Shown here one piece after another: positions 1 to 11,348 of a stretch of 64,000 nucleotides of DNA. How positions within the stretch are numbered: position 1 is the stretch's first letter; every line of letters starts with the position of its first letter. The DNA lies in NCBI GenBank assembly GCA_033239005.1, contig BSQZ01000001.1, forward strand, positions 31,989,688 to 32,053,687, written 5' to 3'. The notes under the pieces are model-generated. The model did not search any database, had not been told where the DNA came from, and saw nothing but the letters and a program-made list of their open reading frames with translations. The translations under genes and the position numbers were made by a program. The stretch comes from Lamellibrachia satsuma (taxonomy: Eukaryota > Annelida > Polychaeta > Sabellida > Siboglinidae).

Positions 1-253
1 TGTTTCTCCACCTCACTCTCTTCTGGACTAGAGCTTTGTCAACAATTAAAACTAGCTAATTTAACTCTATTATCTGGTACTCTCTGCAGAATGAGTTATT
101 GTCATCTTGGCGATTGTGGGTCTGTAGGTCTGTAGGTCTGTAGGTCTATACTTCGCATTGCAGAACTGCGAACTGTTATTTTAAATGACATTTAAAAAGT
201 ACATATCATGTTTTTTTGGTGCTGAGCTTGTTAAACTGTTGAAAAGAACGCAT

Positions 254-343
254 TCCCGCGAGACGGAGTCGAACCGCCGACCTAAGGATGACAGCTACTT
301 AACACACTACAGTCCTCCGCTCTACCAACTGAGCTATCACAGG
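254..343 (-). tRNA. tRNA-Tyr(GTA) with 17-nt intron, unit A
   Basis: The minus strand folds as a tRNA. The acceptor arm closes as seven pairs including G-U pairs, the D arm is GCTC/GAGC, and the anticodon loop carries GTA. A 17-base insertion one base 3' of the anticodon is the standard place for the tRNA-Tyr intron. The T arm contains GGTTCGACTCC. One acceptor base differs from the copies at 7286 and 27217 but still allows a wobble pair, so the gene looks functional. Confidence 0.88.
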
Positions 344-781
344 TATACGGTAAGTCATAAAAATGATTGCCACCACACGCAACTAGCTGTTTTTACAGAG
401 CACACCCACGGTGAATATAATTTTATGCACCCGCGTGAACTTATTTCGCACACGGCTGACGTCATTACATGTACTGTTAGACCGAACACGTGCTAACGTT
501 GTCAGCGGGTACATTGTCATTCAAGTACGAAGATGACGGTAGAAGGATATAGATATGGTGTTAATTATTAGCAACGCTTTGTTATTGTGCATAAAATATG
601 AATAACTATTGCCAGCTCAATAGGATGTCTGTTAAATAGCTGAACGTTTTCTTGTCCCATGTGCTGCAATATAGCCGCAATTGATTGATCCGTTACTTCA
701 CTGTTTGCCCAGAAACCAGGTCCGTCAAGTGAACAAACATGGCCGTCGCTGTCAGATATTCTATCGTATATTTCGTTACAT

Positions 782-1376
782 TTGTGGCCCACACATTTAT
801 ATTTGGTGGTGTGTCGTTCAACCAACTACCATCTGCGGAATATTGGGAAAATCACGAAATATATGGACGTCAGTACAGCCCAGATAACCTCCCATGCGCT
901 TGTCACGTTAAAGCTGGAGTACCTGAATGGATTTCTGCACGGCCTTCCCGCGTGCCAACTGAACAAGCCACAACGTTGTATCGCGTATCCTTCGGGGGGG
1001 GGGGGTCATATCACCCCCGTTCTTGGTACGTTGCATCGGCTGCCTGTCAAGTACCGTATGCCGTTTAAAAAGCCAGACAGAGCCTTCTCCGTTGTTGCTC
1101 CCACATTGTGGAACAAAATTCCACATGTTCTATGCCCGGCTCCTTCGGCTGATGCTTTCAAGAAACAACCGAATACATACTTGTTCACTCGAGCTTTTTA
1201 GATTAAATTAGCTGGAGTTTGATTGATTTCGACTTTTTTAGTTTTTTATTTATTTTACTGAATGGAATTGTTTAGTATTGATAGATTTGTTTTTAATTAA
1301 TTAGTGAACTTGGAAAGCGCCTTTGAGCAGCTAAAGCTGGAAAAGGCGCTATATAAATATACGTGATTGATTGATT
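782..1376 (+). mobile_element. 5'-truncated CR1/L2-like LINE, 3' end
   Basis: The frame 782-1201 ends with the typical C-terminus of CR1/L2-clade reverse transcriptases: an ITPVL-LHRLPVKYR block, then FSVVAPTLWNKIP, then FKKQ-TYLF-AF before the stop. The 3' tail has the clade's usual end, a short AAGGCGCTATATAAAT motif followed by ATTG repeats. It is a dead 5'-truncated copy. It is missing from unit B and is the main reason unit A is longer. Confidence 0.8.
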
Positions 1377-1395
1377 TATTTATATTTTGCGATAA

Positions 1396-2977
1396 AAACA
1401 AAGAGCACCGTTGTTTCAGCGAGAACAGTATGTGGGAAGGTTTGACCTAGCAGTTGTATGCCGCCCTAGTAATGTAATAATAAACATGGATACTAAGGCG
1501 AAACGTCACAGAGGTCACTCTCACAATTAGGATTGTGATGTCAGACTCTGTATTGGTGAACACGTTGCGTTGTGAACTGCTTTGTGCTGTCCTTCCACTG
1601 AATCCTGGGATGCCGACGTGGCCGGTTTCCTTCGAACAGGGGCGTATCGAGAATTTTTCATTGGGGAGTAGACAACTTTTTTTTAACGCCAGCTATGATG
1701 GAAGCGATGTTTCCAAAACAAACATTCACCAAGTAATACACGTCGCCACAAGGTGGTTATAATCTGTATTTTGCACTGACAGGCGACGGCTTTAGTGGGG
1801 ATGGATCTCTATTATTACCGGCATCATCTATTTAAACAGTGCTCCTACTATTGGGGCGCTTTGGAAGCCACTGTCGGACAATTTATAAGAGAGGCAATCC
1901 GGGTGCCTAATATTAATGGTCGTATCACTGTAGCTGTTGCAGAGGTCACCATGTGTTCATACTTACTGCATTCTGTTATTTTTAAGCCCGTCTTGCGTCG
2001 TGGCATGTTGTGTATACGATATTGTCATGGTGTTGGGATAGCATTTAATTTCAAAAATATTCCAAGCTATTGTGACATTGATCTACTAGTACCTGGATGG
2101 TTGTGTCCACGTGACGATGACTTCCGTGCAGACAGTGCCATGTTAAATGCTTATCAACTTGTTATCTTTCAAGTAATTGATTTATGTTGTTTGACATAAT
2201 TTTATGACATGGGCGATATATACATCGTGTCGTATTTTAGTCATGTAGGTATAGTGCTTGCTAATTATGTTTTAAATTGTTCAGTTTGTTCGCTTATGAT
2301 GTTCACTAAAATGATAATTGTTTTGTTTACTCTGTTTGTTTTCGAAGCCCCGTCTTCATAATTCTGTCTGTGTAATATTTGCTCAATGCTTAGTGTTTTG
2401 TCCGATCTTGCCTATGATATGCGTTCGTTCGAGCAGGCAACTATGTTTTTAATACAGATGAACGAACAGTTGTTTTTATAATGCTCGATAGCCCTGTTGG
2501 AATTTTATTTTTGAGAACGTTTGATGCATATTCTTAATGAGATCACAATTGGCATTGTTGCATACATTTGTGTACGGCATTTATCAGACATTGACATGTT
2601 AATATACGTGCGATATTTTAGAGTATTTTGGTTTTATACAATTGTACGCACTGCGCTGTAAGTTATCTGGGGTCACACATGCGTTTGACCATAGTACTGA
2701 TGACTATTTTAATAAACTGATACTCACAATTACATATGTTAAAATATGACTGGATACTTACAACATAATTCCAAGATAATGTATAGGTGCTCAGTCGAGA
2801 CATCTGGAACCCATTACTGGTCATTCATAAAAAACACAGTCAGTTCACGTCAAGGGATTAGGTCTATGGACACACACAATTTAATTTTATGATACTCCGG
2901 AGGAATGTGACATATTCAACTGTTCGTAAGCACACTTATAGTTGACTCGAATGTACTGTGTATGTCACTGAACGTGA
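1396..2977. other. unit A spacer, no gene seen
   Basis: This matches 7498-9079 in unit B. The open frame 1795-2199 begins like its unit B partner at 7899, but B stops 37 codons earlier after a short indel. It has no motif I recognise, so I do not call it a gene. Confidence 0.6.
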
Positions 2978-3065
2978 GAATGAGACGGAGTCGAACTGAT
3001 GACCTAGTGATGACAGCCACTTAACAAAATATAATCTTCCGTTCTACCAACTGAGTGCCCTCGCT
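2978..3065 (-). pseudogene. decayed tRNA-Tyr, unit A
   Basis: The minus strand keeps recognisable T-arm, intron and D-arm blocks of the local tRNA-Tyr. The acceptor stem, the anticodon region and the B box are mutated and cannot fold. It faces away from a second decayed copy 240 bp to the right. Confidence 0.75.
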
Positions 3066-3308
3066 TATCCGACTCTCGTTAACCTTCGTGAATTCGCCTA
3101 GTAGAGAGTCGTAGGGGTCTCCAGTACTGTCAAACCTACGCGTACAAAATGTTATCACAAAACTCTGGAGATATTTGCCGTACTGTTGACTTTCACAGTC
3201 TCGTAAATAATGACCTCGCTAGAGCAGTGCCAACCAATATTACACCGTGCACGTCGTAACAAGAGTAAGCGACAAACTGAGGGCATGTTATAACAATGAA
3301 TTAGTGTA

Positions 3309-3398
3309 CCCGTGATATCTCAGTTGGTAGAGCGGAAGAATGTAGTGTGTTAAGCTGCTGTAATCCTTGAGACGGCGGGTCGACTCCGTCTCTAATGC
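3309..3398 (+). pseudogene. decayed tRNA-Tyr, unit A, plus strand
   Basis: It begins with an intact 5' acceptor CCCGTGA and a D arm with one change, and retains TGTAG and most of the T arm. The 3' acceptor half is unrelated (TCTAATG), and the anticodon stem has a mismatch, so it is a tRNA relic. Confidence 0.78.
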
Positions 3399-3849
3399 TA
3401 TTTTGGTCAACTCTGTTTAATATTTGTGGGATTTCCATGGCTGCTCTGTAAACGTGTATTGTGACTATTACGTGGTTGTTTCACATGCCAATACGTGCTG
3501 ATGACTAATTACAAACAAACAATATTACTAGGAACTGTTTAAAGGTTGACACCCATGTCATAAACGTTCATTCAACACTATCTCTAGCACATCATACAAC
3601 ACATTCATAATACAGCACGCTCTACATTGTAGACTACTTGGCAACATAAGTCCTCGGTACCGGAAGTCGTTCAGGCAATTTCCATAAAGAACTGCGCGTT
3701 CACTGTGCTGCAGTCAGTCTCCATGAATATGTTTAAGAGTAATATTGGCAGAAATATATGTATATGATAGGGCTATTCTTAAATGAACAAATTGCTGGAC
3801 TCTCGATAAGCCAATGGCTTCTTTGCCCCCTTGCCATACAGAATATTCA

Positions 3850-4060
3850 CCTACTTAGCAATTAGCATTAGTTGGTTAGTAGAAAGCGCATCTACTCACA
3901 TCATATTAACTCACTTGTCTCCTCATTGATCAGAACCCAATTAGATCTTTTTATCTGCGCTCATCCTTAAGGTGAATTTGTTCACGCGTGACGAGAACGC
4001 ATTGTCGCGTAACACTTTCACGGTCATACGTCATAGGGCGTGGCGTAATTATCTGAATCC
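3850..4060 (-). promoter_or_regulatory. relic of the stem-loop-gene upstream region, unit A
   Basis: Read on the minus strand, this resembles 25745-25860. It shows a TTCTCGTCACGCG box, then GAGCGCAGA, then a GGGTTCTGA block, then a GTGAGT...GTGAGTAGAT box like those upstream of the 103-residue genes. No open frame or stem-loop follows it, so it is a promoter-like remnant. Confidence 0.55.
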
Positions 4061-4744
4061 AAACTGACTGATTTTCACGGCCTAACATATCAGTAGGGAT
4101 GTTCACTTAACCACGTTCCTACGTATATAATGCTTACCAAGTCGCGTCGTCGAATCAACCTCCCAATAGGAAATGTTTTAAATTGTGGTTGTTCGTATTA
4201 AATAATTTGAATAAAATATGGAAGTTTTATTAATGACTTCAATAAATGAGAGTTTGCATGACATCAACATATATGCATGTTTCCTTGAAATATCCATCGA
4301 TGTTCTCATGGAAACTATAATTCAAAGTGTTCACACAATACCTGAAAAGCACTAAATCAACTGCACAAATGCGAGTCAGGCATTCCTTCAAGAACGGAAG
4401 ATAGTAGCATGTAAGAAGATGACTGGCAGTCATGGACGGATGGTAACTCTGGAGAAGACGGGTGTGCTTGAGGTCGGACAGCAGAATAATACCTATATAT
4501 GAGACTAGAATTGAAGAAACTGAAACAACCAAACAGTTTGTAGACCTGGATTAAGCTGTTTGTGTGGACGGTGGCGTGGAGACGGAAATTCGCAGGAGAA
4601 TGCGAGGGGGAAAGTGGACGGGGAGATGGGAGATAGATATATATATATATCTGGGAAGCACAAAGGAAAGTTGCTTAACTCGTGCGTAATACCAACATAC
4701 CAATACACAATAATATAGAGTCCCAGTTAGTTAAACAACCGGGT

Positions 4745-5003
4745 GAGACTAGAGGCGAGGGTGAAGAGAGTAGATCAACAAAGAATGGGGAGGTACGTGT
4801 GGAAGATAGTTTCGGGAGGAAGATGAAAAGGAGTCAGTCAAAGTGGGATGGTCACGAGCATGGAATGGAAGTTGATCGGATAAGAGAGGGTAGAAGGAGA
4901 AGGGTAAAACTAAACTTGAGATGGGAGACCTGTGTGAATAAGGAATTGATGGGAGTGGGAGGGGAGTGGAGAACGAGAGCGAGGGAAGGGGAGTGCAGAT
5001 GAC
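4745..5003 (+). mobile_element. LINE fragment, endonuclease/RT C-terminal tail, unit A
   Basis: The plus-strand frame encodes the tail typical of many invertebrate LINE polyproteins: a KRSQSKWDGH block, then a GRRRRVKLNLRWETCV block, then GVGGEWRTRAREG. Frameshifts and missing upstream domains make it a dead fragment. A purine-rich stretch and a short TA run precede it. Confidence 0.7.
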
Positions 5004-5191
5004 AGTGAAAAGGGAACAGTGTTGAAAGTAGAAGGTATACAAAATTCGACGACCGCTGTCGATACCAGCCTCTCCCCGCAGTTCAGGTATAACTAGGAGA
5101 GCCACAACATTTTGTACTTTAAAACAATAAGTGCGAAGCCTCTTTCACACGCCACAATTGTGTGATAACAACCTCTTTATGAGAAAATGTT

Positions 5192-5207
5192 GGCTCTGAA
5201 AAGAGCC
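5192..5207 (-). terminator. histone-type 3' stem-loop, copy 1
   Basis: On the minus strand it reads GGCTCTTTTCAGAGCC: a six-base-pair stem with a TTTC loop. It matches the replication-dependent histone consensus GGYYYUUUUNARRRCC. A purine element AAAGAGG (5172-5178) lies 13 nt further on, the usual spacing for the U7 snRNA target. Confidence 0.92.
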
Positions 5208-5221
5208 ATTTGTTTTGTGCT

Positions 5222-5533
5222 TTACTCGCGGCCGTAGAAACTTTCGTCTTCTACGGTCACTCGTGGGTCATCTCGATGACGGAGCTGCATCAGCTGACCG
5301 GCTTTCATCGCGCCGTACTCGTGATACGCCAAGTAGATCCCCTCGACCACCTGCAGCTCCATCTGCACGCAGTCAATGTAACTACCACGACGTTGCTTAG
5401 CAACACGTCCGCGACGCACTCTCAGTTCCTCAATGCGGCGATAGAGACCCTGGAGCTGACCACAAGTGCGGTCAAGTTGCCTCTCGATAACTGACAAAGA
5501 CTTTGGTGACTTGCTCTGTACCTGAGCTTTCAT
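5222..5533 (-). CDS. 103-residue protein gene with histone-type stem-loop, copy 1
   Basis: This is an intronless frame of 103 codons. The protein is mildly basic and looks mostly helical: an SVIERQLDRTCGQLQ stretch (14-28), a basic patch RRIEELRVRRGRVAKQRRG (32-50), and a conserved tail ending VEDESFYGRE. The start is fixed by a TATA box 44-51 bp upstream (5577-5584) and by agreement with the two other copies. About 14 nt after the stop the transcript contains GGCTCTTTTCAGAGCC and then AAAGAGG, the 3' signal of replication-dependent histone mRNAs. The sequence is no core or linker histone I recognise. Against copy 2 there are four silent and four replacement changes and no indels. Function is unknown; S-phase expression of a chromatin- or DNA-associated protein is an inference. 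Confidence 0.8.
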   Translation of the reverse strand: MKAQVQSKSPKSLSVIERQLDRTCGQLQGLYRRIEELRVRRGRVAKQRRGSYIDCVQMELQVVEGIYLAYHEYGAMKAGQLMQLRHRDDPRVTVEDESFYGRE

Positions 5534-5576
5534 GATGATCGATGTGAGAATTGTGAGTCAATCTGTTCACTCGATG

Positions 5577-5584
5577 CTTATATA
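5577..5584 (-). promoter_or_regulatory. TATA box of copy 1
   Basis: TATATAAG on the minus strand lies 44-51 nt before the ATG, implying a very short 5' leader as in histone genes. The same box is present at the matching place in copies 2 and 3. Confidence 0.75.
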
Positions 5585-6148
5585 CCTGCTGGCTAGTATT
5601 CTGGTAATTAACTCACTAGACATTCCTCGCCATCAAAGACAAAGAGTACCTACTCGCTTCATATTGACTCACTTTCATCCTTGTTGTCAATTAGTTAATT
5701 GCCTTTTTCACGCGGTGCAAAAACAAAGCTCTACTGGACACTTATTCATCCGTGACGGGAATCCATTGTCTCACTACGCAGACACAGCCAATTGTTACAA
5801 GAAATTGCTGACATTCAATTGTGATCGTAACTAGGAGAACATTAGTGAATATATTTAACAAGATTTAACAAGATTGCTCTCTAAACAAAGGCCAAGATGG
5901 GAAGTGCACAAAGAAGCAATTGGCTTATATTTCCACATAAGATGCATATTAACCCGGGGAATACAAAGGAAAACATGATTTGTATAACGCGGTCGAAGTT
6001 AACGTTAAGCTACGGTGATATCAGCAAGCTGTTGGCGAACCTGAAATGTAATACTAAATAATCTTATTATATAACACATTGTTGTATGTGTCTTATGTTC
6101 ATCTTCGTAGACGCCTCGCATCGAACTATAAAAGTATCGTGGGTTTAT

Positions 6149-6198
6149 CTCTCTCTCCTCTCTCTCTCTCTCTCACTCTCTCTCCCTCTCCCTCTCTC

Positions 6199-6250
<52 letters not shown>
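6149..6250. repeat. (CT)n microsatellite, unit A
   Basis: Imperfect CT run of about 100 bp. The Ser/Leu-rich open frames across it are repeat artefacts. The unit B counterpart (12364-12430) is shorter. Confidence 0.9.
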
Positions 6251-6387
6251 CTGTCTCTCTCTGTCTTCCTGCCTTGTTTATATTTACCTTGATGTATATT
6301 CATGGACTAGCTTAGTCATACATTATAACTAACGCAACTAGTTATTGGTCTTTCGCTATCGTAGATAGTTCATAAAGCAGTTTCAGT

Positions 6388-6917
6388 TTTAACAGCAGTT
6401 GAACCGGGCATAATGCACACTCCGTTGTAACAGCAGTTGAACCGGGCACAATGCACACTCCGTTGTAACAGCAGTTGAACCGGGCATAATGCACACTCCG
6501 TTGTAACAGCAGTTGAACCGGGCATAATGCACACTCCGTTGTAACAGCAGTTGAACCGGCATAATGCACACTCCGTTGTAACAGCAGTTGAACCGGACAT
6601 AATGCACGCTCCGTTGTAACAGCAGTTGTACCGGACATAATGGACGCTCCGTTGTAACAGCTGTTGAACCGGACATAATGCACACTCCGTTGCAACAGCA
6701 GTTGAACCGGACATAATGCACACTCCGTTGTAACAGCAGTTGTACCGGACATAATGCACGCTCCGTTGTAACAGCTGTTGAACCGGACATAATGCACACT
6801 CCGTTGTAACAGCAGTTGAACCGGACATAATGCACACTCCGTTGTGACAGCAGTTGAACCGGACATAATGCACGCTCCGTTGTAACAGCAGTTGAACCGG
6901 ACATAATGCACACTCCT
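6388..6917. repeat. 38-bp minisatellite, about 14 copies
   Basis: The unit contains TAACAGCAGTTGAACCGG and ATAATGCACACTCCG. Because 38 is not a multiple of three, all minus-strand frames stay open and rotate through the same peptides. Unit B has only two copies (about 12555-12630). Confidence 0.92.
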
Positions 6918-7285
6918 GTGTCCCGACCGTACGGATTTAGATTGAAAGGAAAATGCAATTAATATGTCAACAATTGACTTAGTTACTTGACTTAATCCTC
7001 TTGGCCCCTTCAGGAGCATAGGGCGTCAACCCTGTTTCTCCACCTCACTCTCTTCTGGACTAGAGCTTTGTCAACAATTAAAACTAGCTAATTTAACTCT
7101 ATTATCTGGTACTCTCTGCAGAATGAGTTATCGGCATCTTGGCGATTGTGGGTCTGTAGGTCTGTAGGTCTGTAGGTCTATACTTCGCATTGCAGAACTG
7201 CGAACTGTTATTTTAAATGATATTTAAAAAGTACATATTATGTTTTTTTGGTGCTGAGCTTGTTAAACTGTTGAAAAGAACGCAT

Positions 7286-7375
7286 TCCCGCGAGACGGAG
7301 TCGAACCGCCGACCTAAGGATGACAGCCACTTGACACACTACAGTCCTCCGCTCTACCAACTGAGCTATCACGGG
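7286..7375 (-). tRNA. tRNA-Tyr(GTA) with 17-nt intron, unit B
   Basis: Unit B counterpart of the tRNA at 254. The acceptor stem CCCGTGA/TCGCGGG is fully paired (one G-U), with A as discriminator. The D, anticodon and T arms are intact, with a GTA anticodon and a 17-base intron one base after it. Confidence 0.92.
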
Positions 7376-9079
7376 TATGCATTAAGTCATCAAAATTATT
7401 GCCACCACACGCAACTAGCTGTTTTTACAGAGCACACCTACGGTGAATATAATTTGATGCACCCGCGTGAACTTCTTTCGCACACGGCTGACGTCATTAA
7501 AACAAAGAGCACCGTTGTTTCAGCGAGAACAGTATGTGGGAAGGTTTGACCTAGCAGTTGTATGCCGCCCTAGTAATGTAATAATAAACATGGATACTAA
7601 GGCGAAACGTCACAGAGGTCACTCTCACAATTAGGATTGTGACGTCAGACTCTGTATTGGTGAACACGTTGCGTTGTGAACTGCTTTGTGCTGTCCTTCC
7701 ACTGAATCCTGGGATGCCGACGTGGCCGGTTTCCTTCGAACAGGGGCGTATCGAGAATTTTTCATTGGGGGAGTAGACAACTTTTTTTAACGCCAGCTAT
7801 GATGGAAGCGGTGTTTCCAAAACAAACATTCACCAAGTACTACACGTCGCCACAAGGTGGTTATAATCTGTATTTTTCACTGACAGGCGACGGCTTTAGT
7901 GGGGATGGATCTCTATTATTACCGACATCATCTATTTAAACAGTGCTCCTTCTATTGGGGCGCTTTGGAATCCACTGTCGGACAATTTATAAGAGAGGCA
8001 ATCCGGGTGCCTAATATTCATGGTCGTATCACTGTAGCTGTTGCAGAGGTCACCATGTGTTCATACTTACTGCATTCTGTTATTTTTAAGCCCGTCTTGC
8101 GTCGCGGCATGTTGTGTATACGATATTGTCAAGGTGTTGGGATAGCATTTAATTTCAAAAATATTCCAAGCTATTGGACATTCATCTACTAGTACCTGAA
8201 TGATTGTGTCCACGTGACGATGCCTTCGGTGCAGACAGTGCCATGTTAAATGCTTATCAACTTGTTATCTTTCAAGTAATTGATTTATGTTGTTTGACAT
8301 AATTTTATGACATGGGCGATATATGCATCGTGTCGTATTTTAGTCATGTAGGTATAGTGCTTGCTAATTATGTTTTAAATTGTTCAGTTTGTTCGCTTAT
8401 GATATTCACTAAAATGATAATTGTTTTGTTTACTCTGTTTGTTTTCGAAGCCCCGTCTTCATAACTCTGTCTGTGTAATATTTACTCAATGCTTAGTGTT
8501 TTGTCCGATCTTGCCTATGATATGCGTTCGTTCGAGCAGGCAACTATGTTTTTAATACAGATGAACGAACAGTTGTTTTTATAATGCTCGAGAGCCCTGT
8601 TGGAATTTTATTTTTCAGAACGTTTGATGCATATTCTTAATGAGATCACAATTGGCATTGTTGCATACATTTGTGTACGGCATTTATCAGATATTGACAT
8701 GTTAATATACGTGCGATATTTTAGAGTATTTTGGTTTATACAATTGTATGCACTGCGCTGTAAGTTATCTGGGGTCACACATGCGTTTGACCATAGTACT
8801 GATGATTATTTTAATAAACTGATACTCACAATTACATATGTTAAAATATGACTGGATACTTACAAAATAATTCCAAGATAATGTATAGGTGCTCAGTCGA
8901 GACATCTGGAACCCATTACTGGTCATTCATAAAAAACACAGTCAGTTCACGTCAAGGGATTAGGTCTATGGACACATACAATTTAATTTTATGATACTCC
9001 GGAGGAATGTGACATATTCAACTGTTCGTAAGCACACTTATAGTTGACTCAAATGTACTGTGTATGTCACTGAACGTGA

Positions 9080-9165
9080 GAATGAGACGGAGTCGAACTG
9101 ATGACCTAGTGATGACAGCCACTTAACAAACTGTAATCTTCCGTTCTACCAACTGAGTGCTCTCG
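9080..9165 (-). pseudogene. decayed tRNA-Tyr, unit B
   Basis: Unit B counterpart of the relic at 2978, with the same acceptor and anticodon damage, so the decay predates the duplication. Confidence 0.75.
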
Positions 9166-9407
9166 TTTATCCGACTCTCGTTAACCTTCGCGAATTCGCC
9201 TAGTAGAGAGTCGTAGGGGTCCAGTACTGTCAAACCTACGCGTACAAAATGTTATCACATAACTCTGGAGATATTTGCCGTACTGTTGACTTTCACAGTC
9301 TCGTAAATAACGACCTCGCTAGAGCACTGCCAACCAATATTACACCGTGCACGTCGTAACAAGAGTAAGCGACAAACTGAGGGCATGTTATAAAATGAAT
9401 TAGTGTA

Positions 9408-9497
9408 CCCGTGATATCTCAGTCGGTAGAGCGGAGGAATGTAGTGTGTTAAGCTGCTGTAATCCTTGGGACGGCGGGTCGACTCCGTCTCTAATGC
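9408..9497 (+). pseudogene. decayed tRNA-Tyr, unit B, plus strand
   Basis: Unit B counterpart of the relic at 3309. The 3' acceptor half is again unrelated to the 5' half, so no closed cloverleaf is possible. Confidence 0.77.
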
Positions 9498-9959
9498 TAT
9501 TTTGGTCAACTCTGTTTAATATTTGTGGGATTTCCATGGCTGCTCTGTAAACGTGTATTGTGACTATTACGTGGTTGTTTCATATGCCAATACGTGCTGA
9601 TGACTAATTACAAACAAACAATATTACTAGGAACTGTTTAAAGGTTGACACCCATGTCATAAACGTTCATTCAACACTATCTCTAGCACACCATACAACA
9701 CATTCATAATACAGCACGCTCTACATTGTGTTTTAGACTACTTGGCAACATAAGTCCTCGGTACCGGAAGACGTTCAGGCAATTTCCATAAAGAACTGGG
9801 CGTTCACTGTGCTGCAGTCATTCTCCATGAATATGTTTAAGAGTAATATTGGCAGACATATATGTATATGATAGGGCTATTCTTAAATGAATAAATTGCT
9901 GGACTCTCGATAAGCCAATGGCTTCCTTGCCCACTTGCCATACGGAACATTCACCTACT

Positions 9960-10170
9960 TAGCAATTAGCATTAGTTGGTTAATAGAAAGCGCATCTACT
10001 CACATCATATTAACTCACTTATCTCCGGATTGATCAGAACCCAATTAGATCTTCTTTTTACTGCGCTCATCCTTAAGGTGAATTCGTTCACGCGTAAAGA
10101 GAACGCATTGTCGAATAACACTTTCACGGTCATACGTCACAGGGCGTGGCCTAATTATCTGAATCGAAAC
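9960..10170 (-). promoter_or_regulatory. relic of the stem-loop-gene upstream region, unit B
   Basis: Unit B counterpart of the relic at 3850, with the same order of boxes. The CGTCACG core is mutated here. Confidence 0.5.
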
Positions 10171-10715
10171 TGACCGATTTTCACGGTCTAACATATAAGT
10201 AGGGATGTTAACTTAAAAACATTCCTACGTAAATAATGCTTATCAAGTCCTGTCGTCGAATACAACGCCCAAAAGGAAATGCTTTTAAATTGTGTTTGTT
10301 CGTTTTAAATTATTTGAATAACATATGGAAGTTTTATTAATGACTTCAATAAATGAGAGTTTGCATAACATCAACATATATGCATGTATCCTTGAAACAT
10401 CCCTCGATATTCTCATGGAAAATATAACTCAAAGTATTCCTACAATACCTGAAAAGCACTAGATGAACTGCACAAATGCGAGTGAGGCATTCCTTCAAGA
10501 ACGGATGATAGTAGCGTGTAAAAAGATAACACTGGAGAAGACGGGAGTGCTTGAGGTCGGGCAGTAGAATAATACCTATATATATGAGACTAGAATGGAA
10601 GAAACTGAAACAACCAAACGGTTTTGTATACCTGGATTAAGCGGTTTGTGCGGACGGTTGCATGGAGACGGACATTCGCAGGAGAATGGGAGAAGGAAAG
10701 TGGACGGCGTGATGG

Positions 10716-10718
<3 letters not shown>

Positions 10719-10804
<86 letters not shown>
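10719..10804. repeat. (TA)43 microsatellite
   Basis: Perfect TA run in unit B beside the LINE fragment. Unit A has only a short TA run at the matching place. Confidence 0.95.
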
Positions 10805-10806
<2 letters not shown>

Positions 10807-10902
10807 GGGAAGCACAAAGTAAAGTTGCTTAACTCGTGCGTAACACCAACAGACCAATACACAATAATAGAGAGTTCCGGTTAGTTAAACAAACCGGGTG
10901 AG

Positions 10903-11153
10903 ACTAGAGGCGAGGGTGAAGAGAGTAGATCAACAAAGAATGGGGAGGTACGTGTGAAAGATAGTTTTCGGAAGATGAAAAGGAGTCAGTCAAAGTGGGC
11001 TGGTCACATTCATGGAATGGAAGTTGATCGGATGACGGGGGATAGAAGGAAAAGAGTAAGACTAAACTTGAGATGGGAGACTTGTGTGAATAAGGAATTG
11101 ATGGGAGTGGGAGGGGAGTGGAGAACGAGACCGAGGGAAGGGGAGTGCAGATG
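10903..11153 (+). mobile_element. LINE fragment, unit B
   Basis: Unit B copy of the fragment at 4745. It preserves the SKWAGH, LRWETCV and GVGGEWRTR blocks. It lies between the (TA)n and the stem-loop gene on the opposite strand. Confidence 0.7.
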
Positions 11154-11348
11154 ACAGTGAAAAGGGAACAGTGTTGGAAAAAGAAGCTATACAAAATTCG
11201 ACGACCGATGTCGATAACAGCCTCTCCCCGGAGTTCAGGGATAAGGAGAAGAGCCACAACAATGTTTACTTTAAAACAATAAGTGCGAAGCCTCTTTCAC
11301 ACGCTCATGCACAATTGTGTGATTGCAACCTCTTTATGAGAAAATGTT

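Larger units (their letters stand above)
1..7032. repeat. tandem unit A (about 7.0 kb)
   Basis: The sequence starting at position 1 recurs almost unchanged from 7033, so 1-7032 and 7033-12685 are head-to-tail copies. Each carries, in order, a tRNA-Tyr (-), two decayed tRNA-Tyr copies, a promoter relic, a LINE fragment, the 103-residue stem-loop gene (-) and a 38-bp minisatellite. Unit A is longer than B because it contains a CR1-like LINE piece (about 530-1390) and about 14 rather than 2 minisatellite copies. The left edge is cut by the window, so the array may extend further. Confidence 0.9.

Noticed and set aside
1795..2199. 134-codon plus-strand frame in unit A
   Set aside because: Its unit B counterpart is shorter after an indel, and no promoter, motif or splice signal supports it.
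5210..5494. Plus-strand frames across the stem-loop genes (5210-5494 and matching frames in copies 2 and 3)
   Set aside because: They are antisense shadows of the 103-codon genes. The promoter and stem-loop fix the real strand.
6388..6917. CRISPR-like array
   Set aside because: The copies are contiguous with no unique spacers, in a eukaryotic genome. The same applies to the 23-bp, 35-bp and 21-bp arrays.
6342..7019. Three overlapping minus-strand frames of 167-225 codons rich in Cys, Val and Ser
   Set aside because: They are the three frames of the 38-bp minisatellite. The same peptides rotate through each frame, and unit B lacks them.
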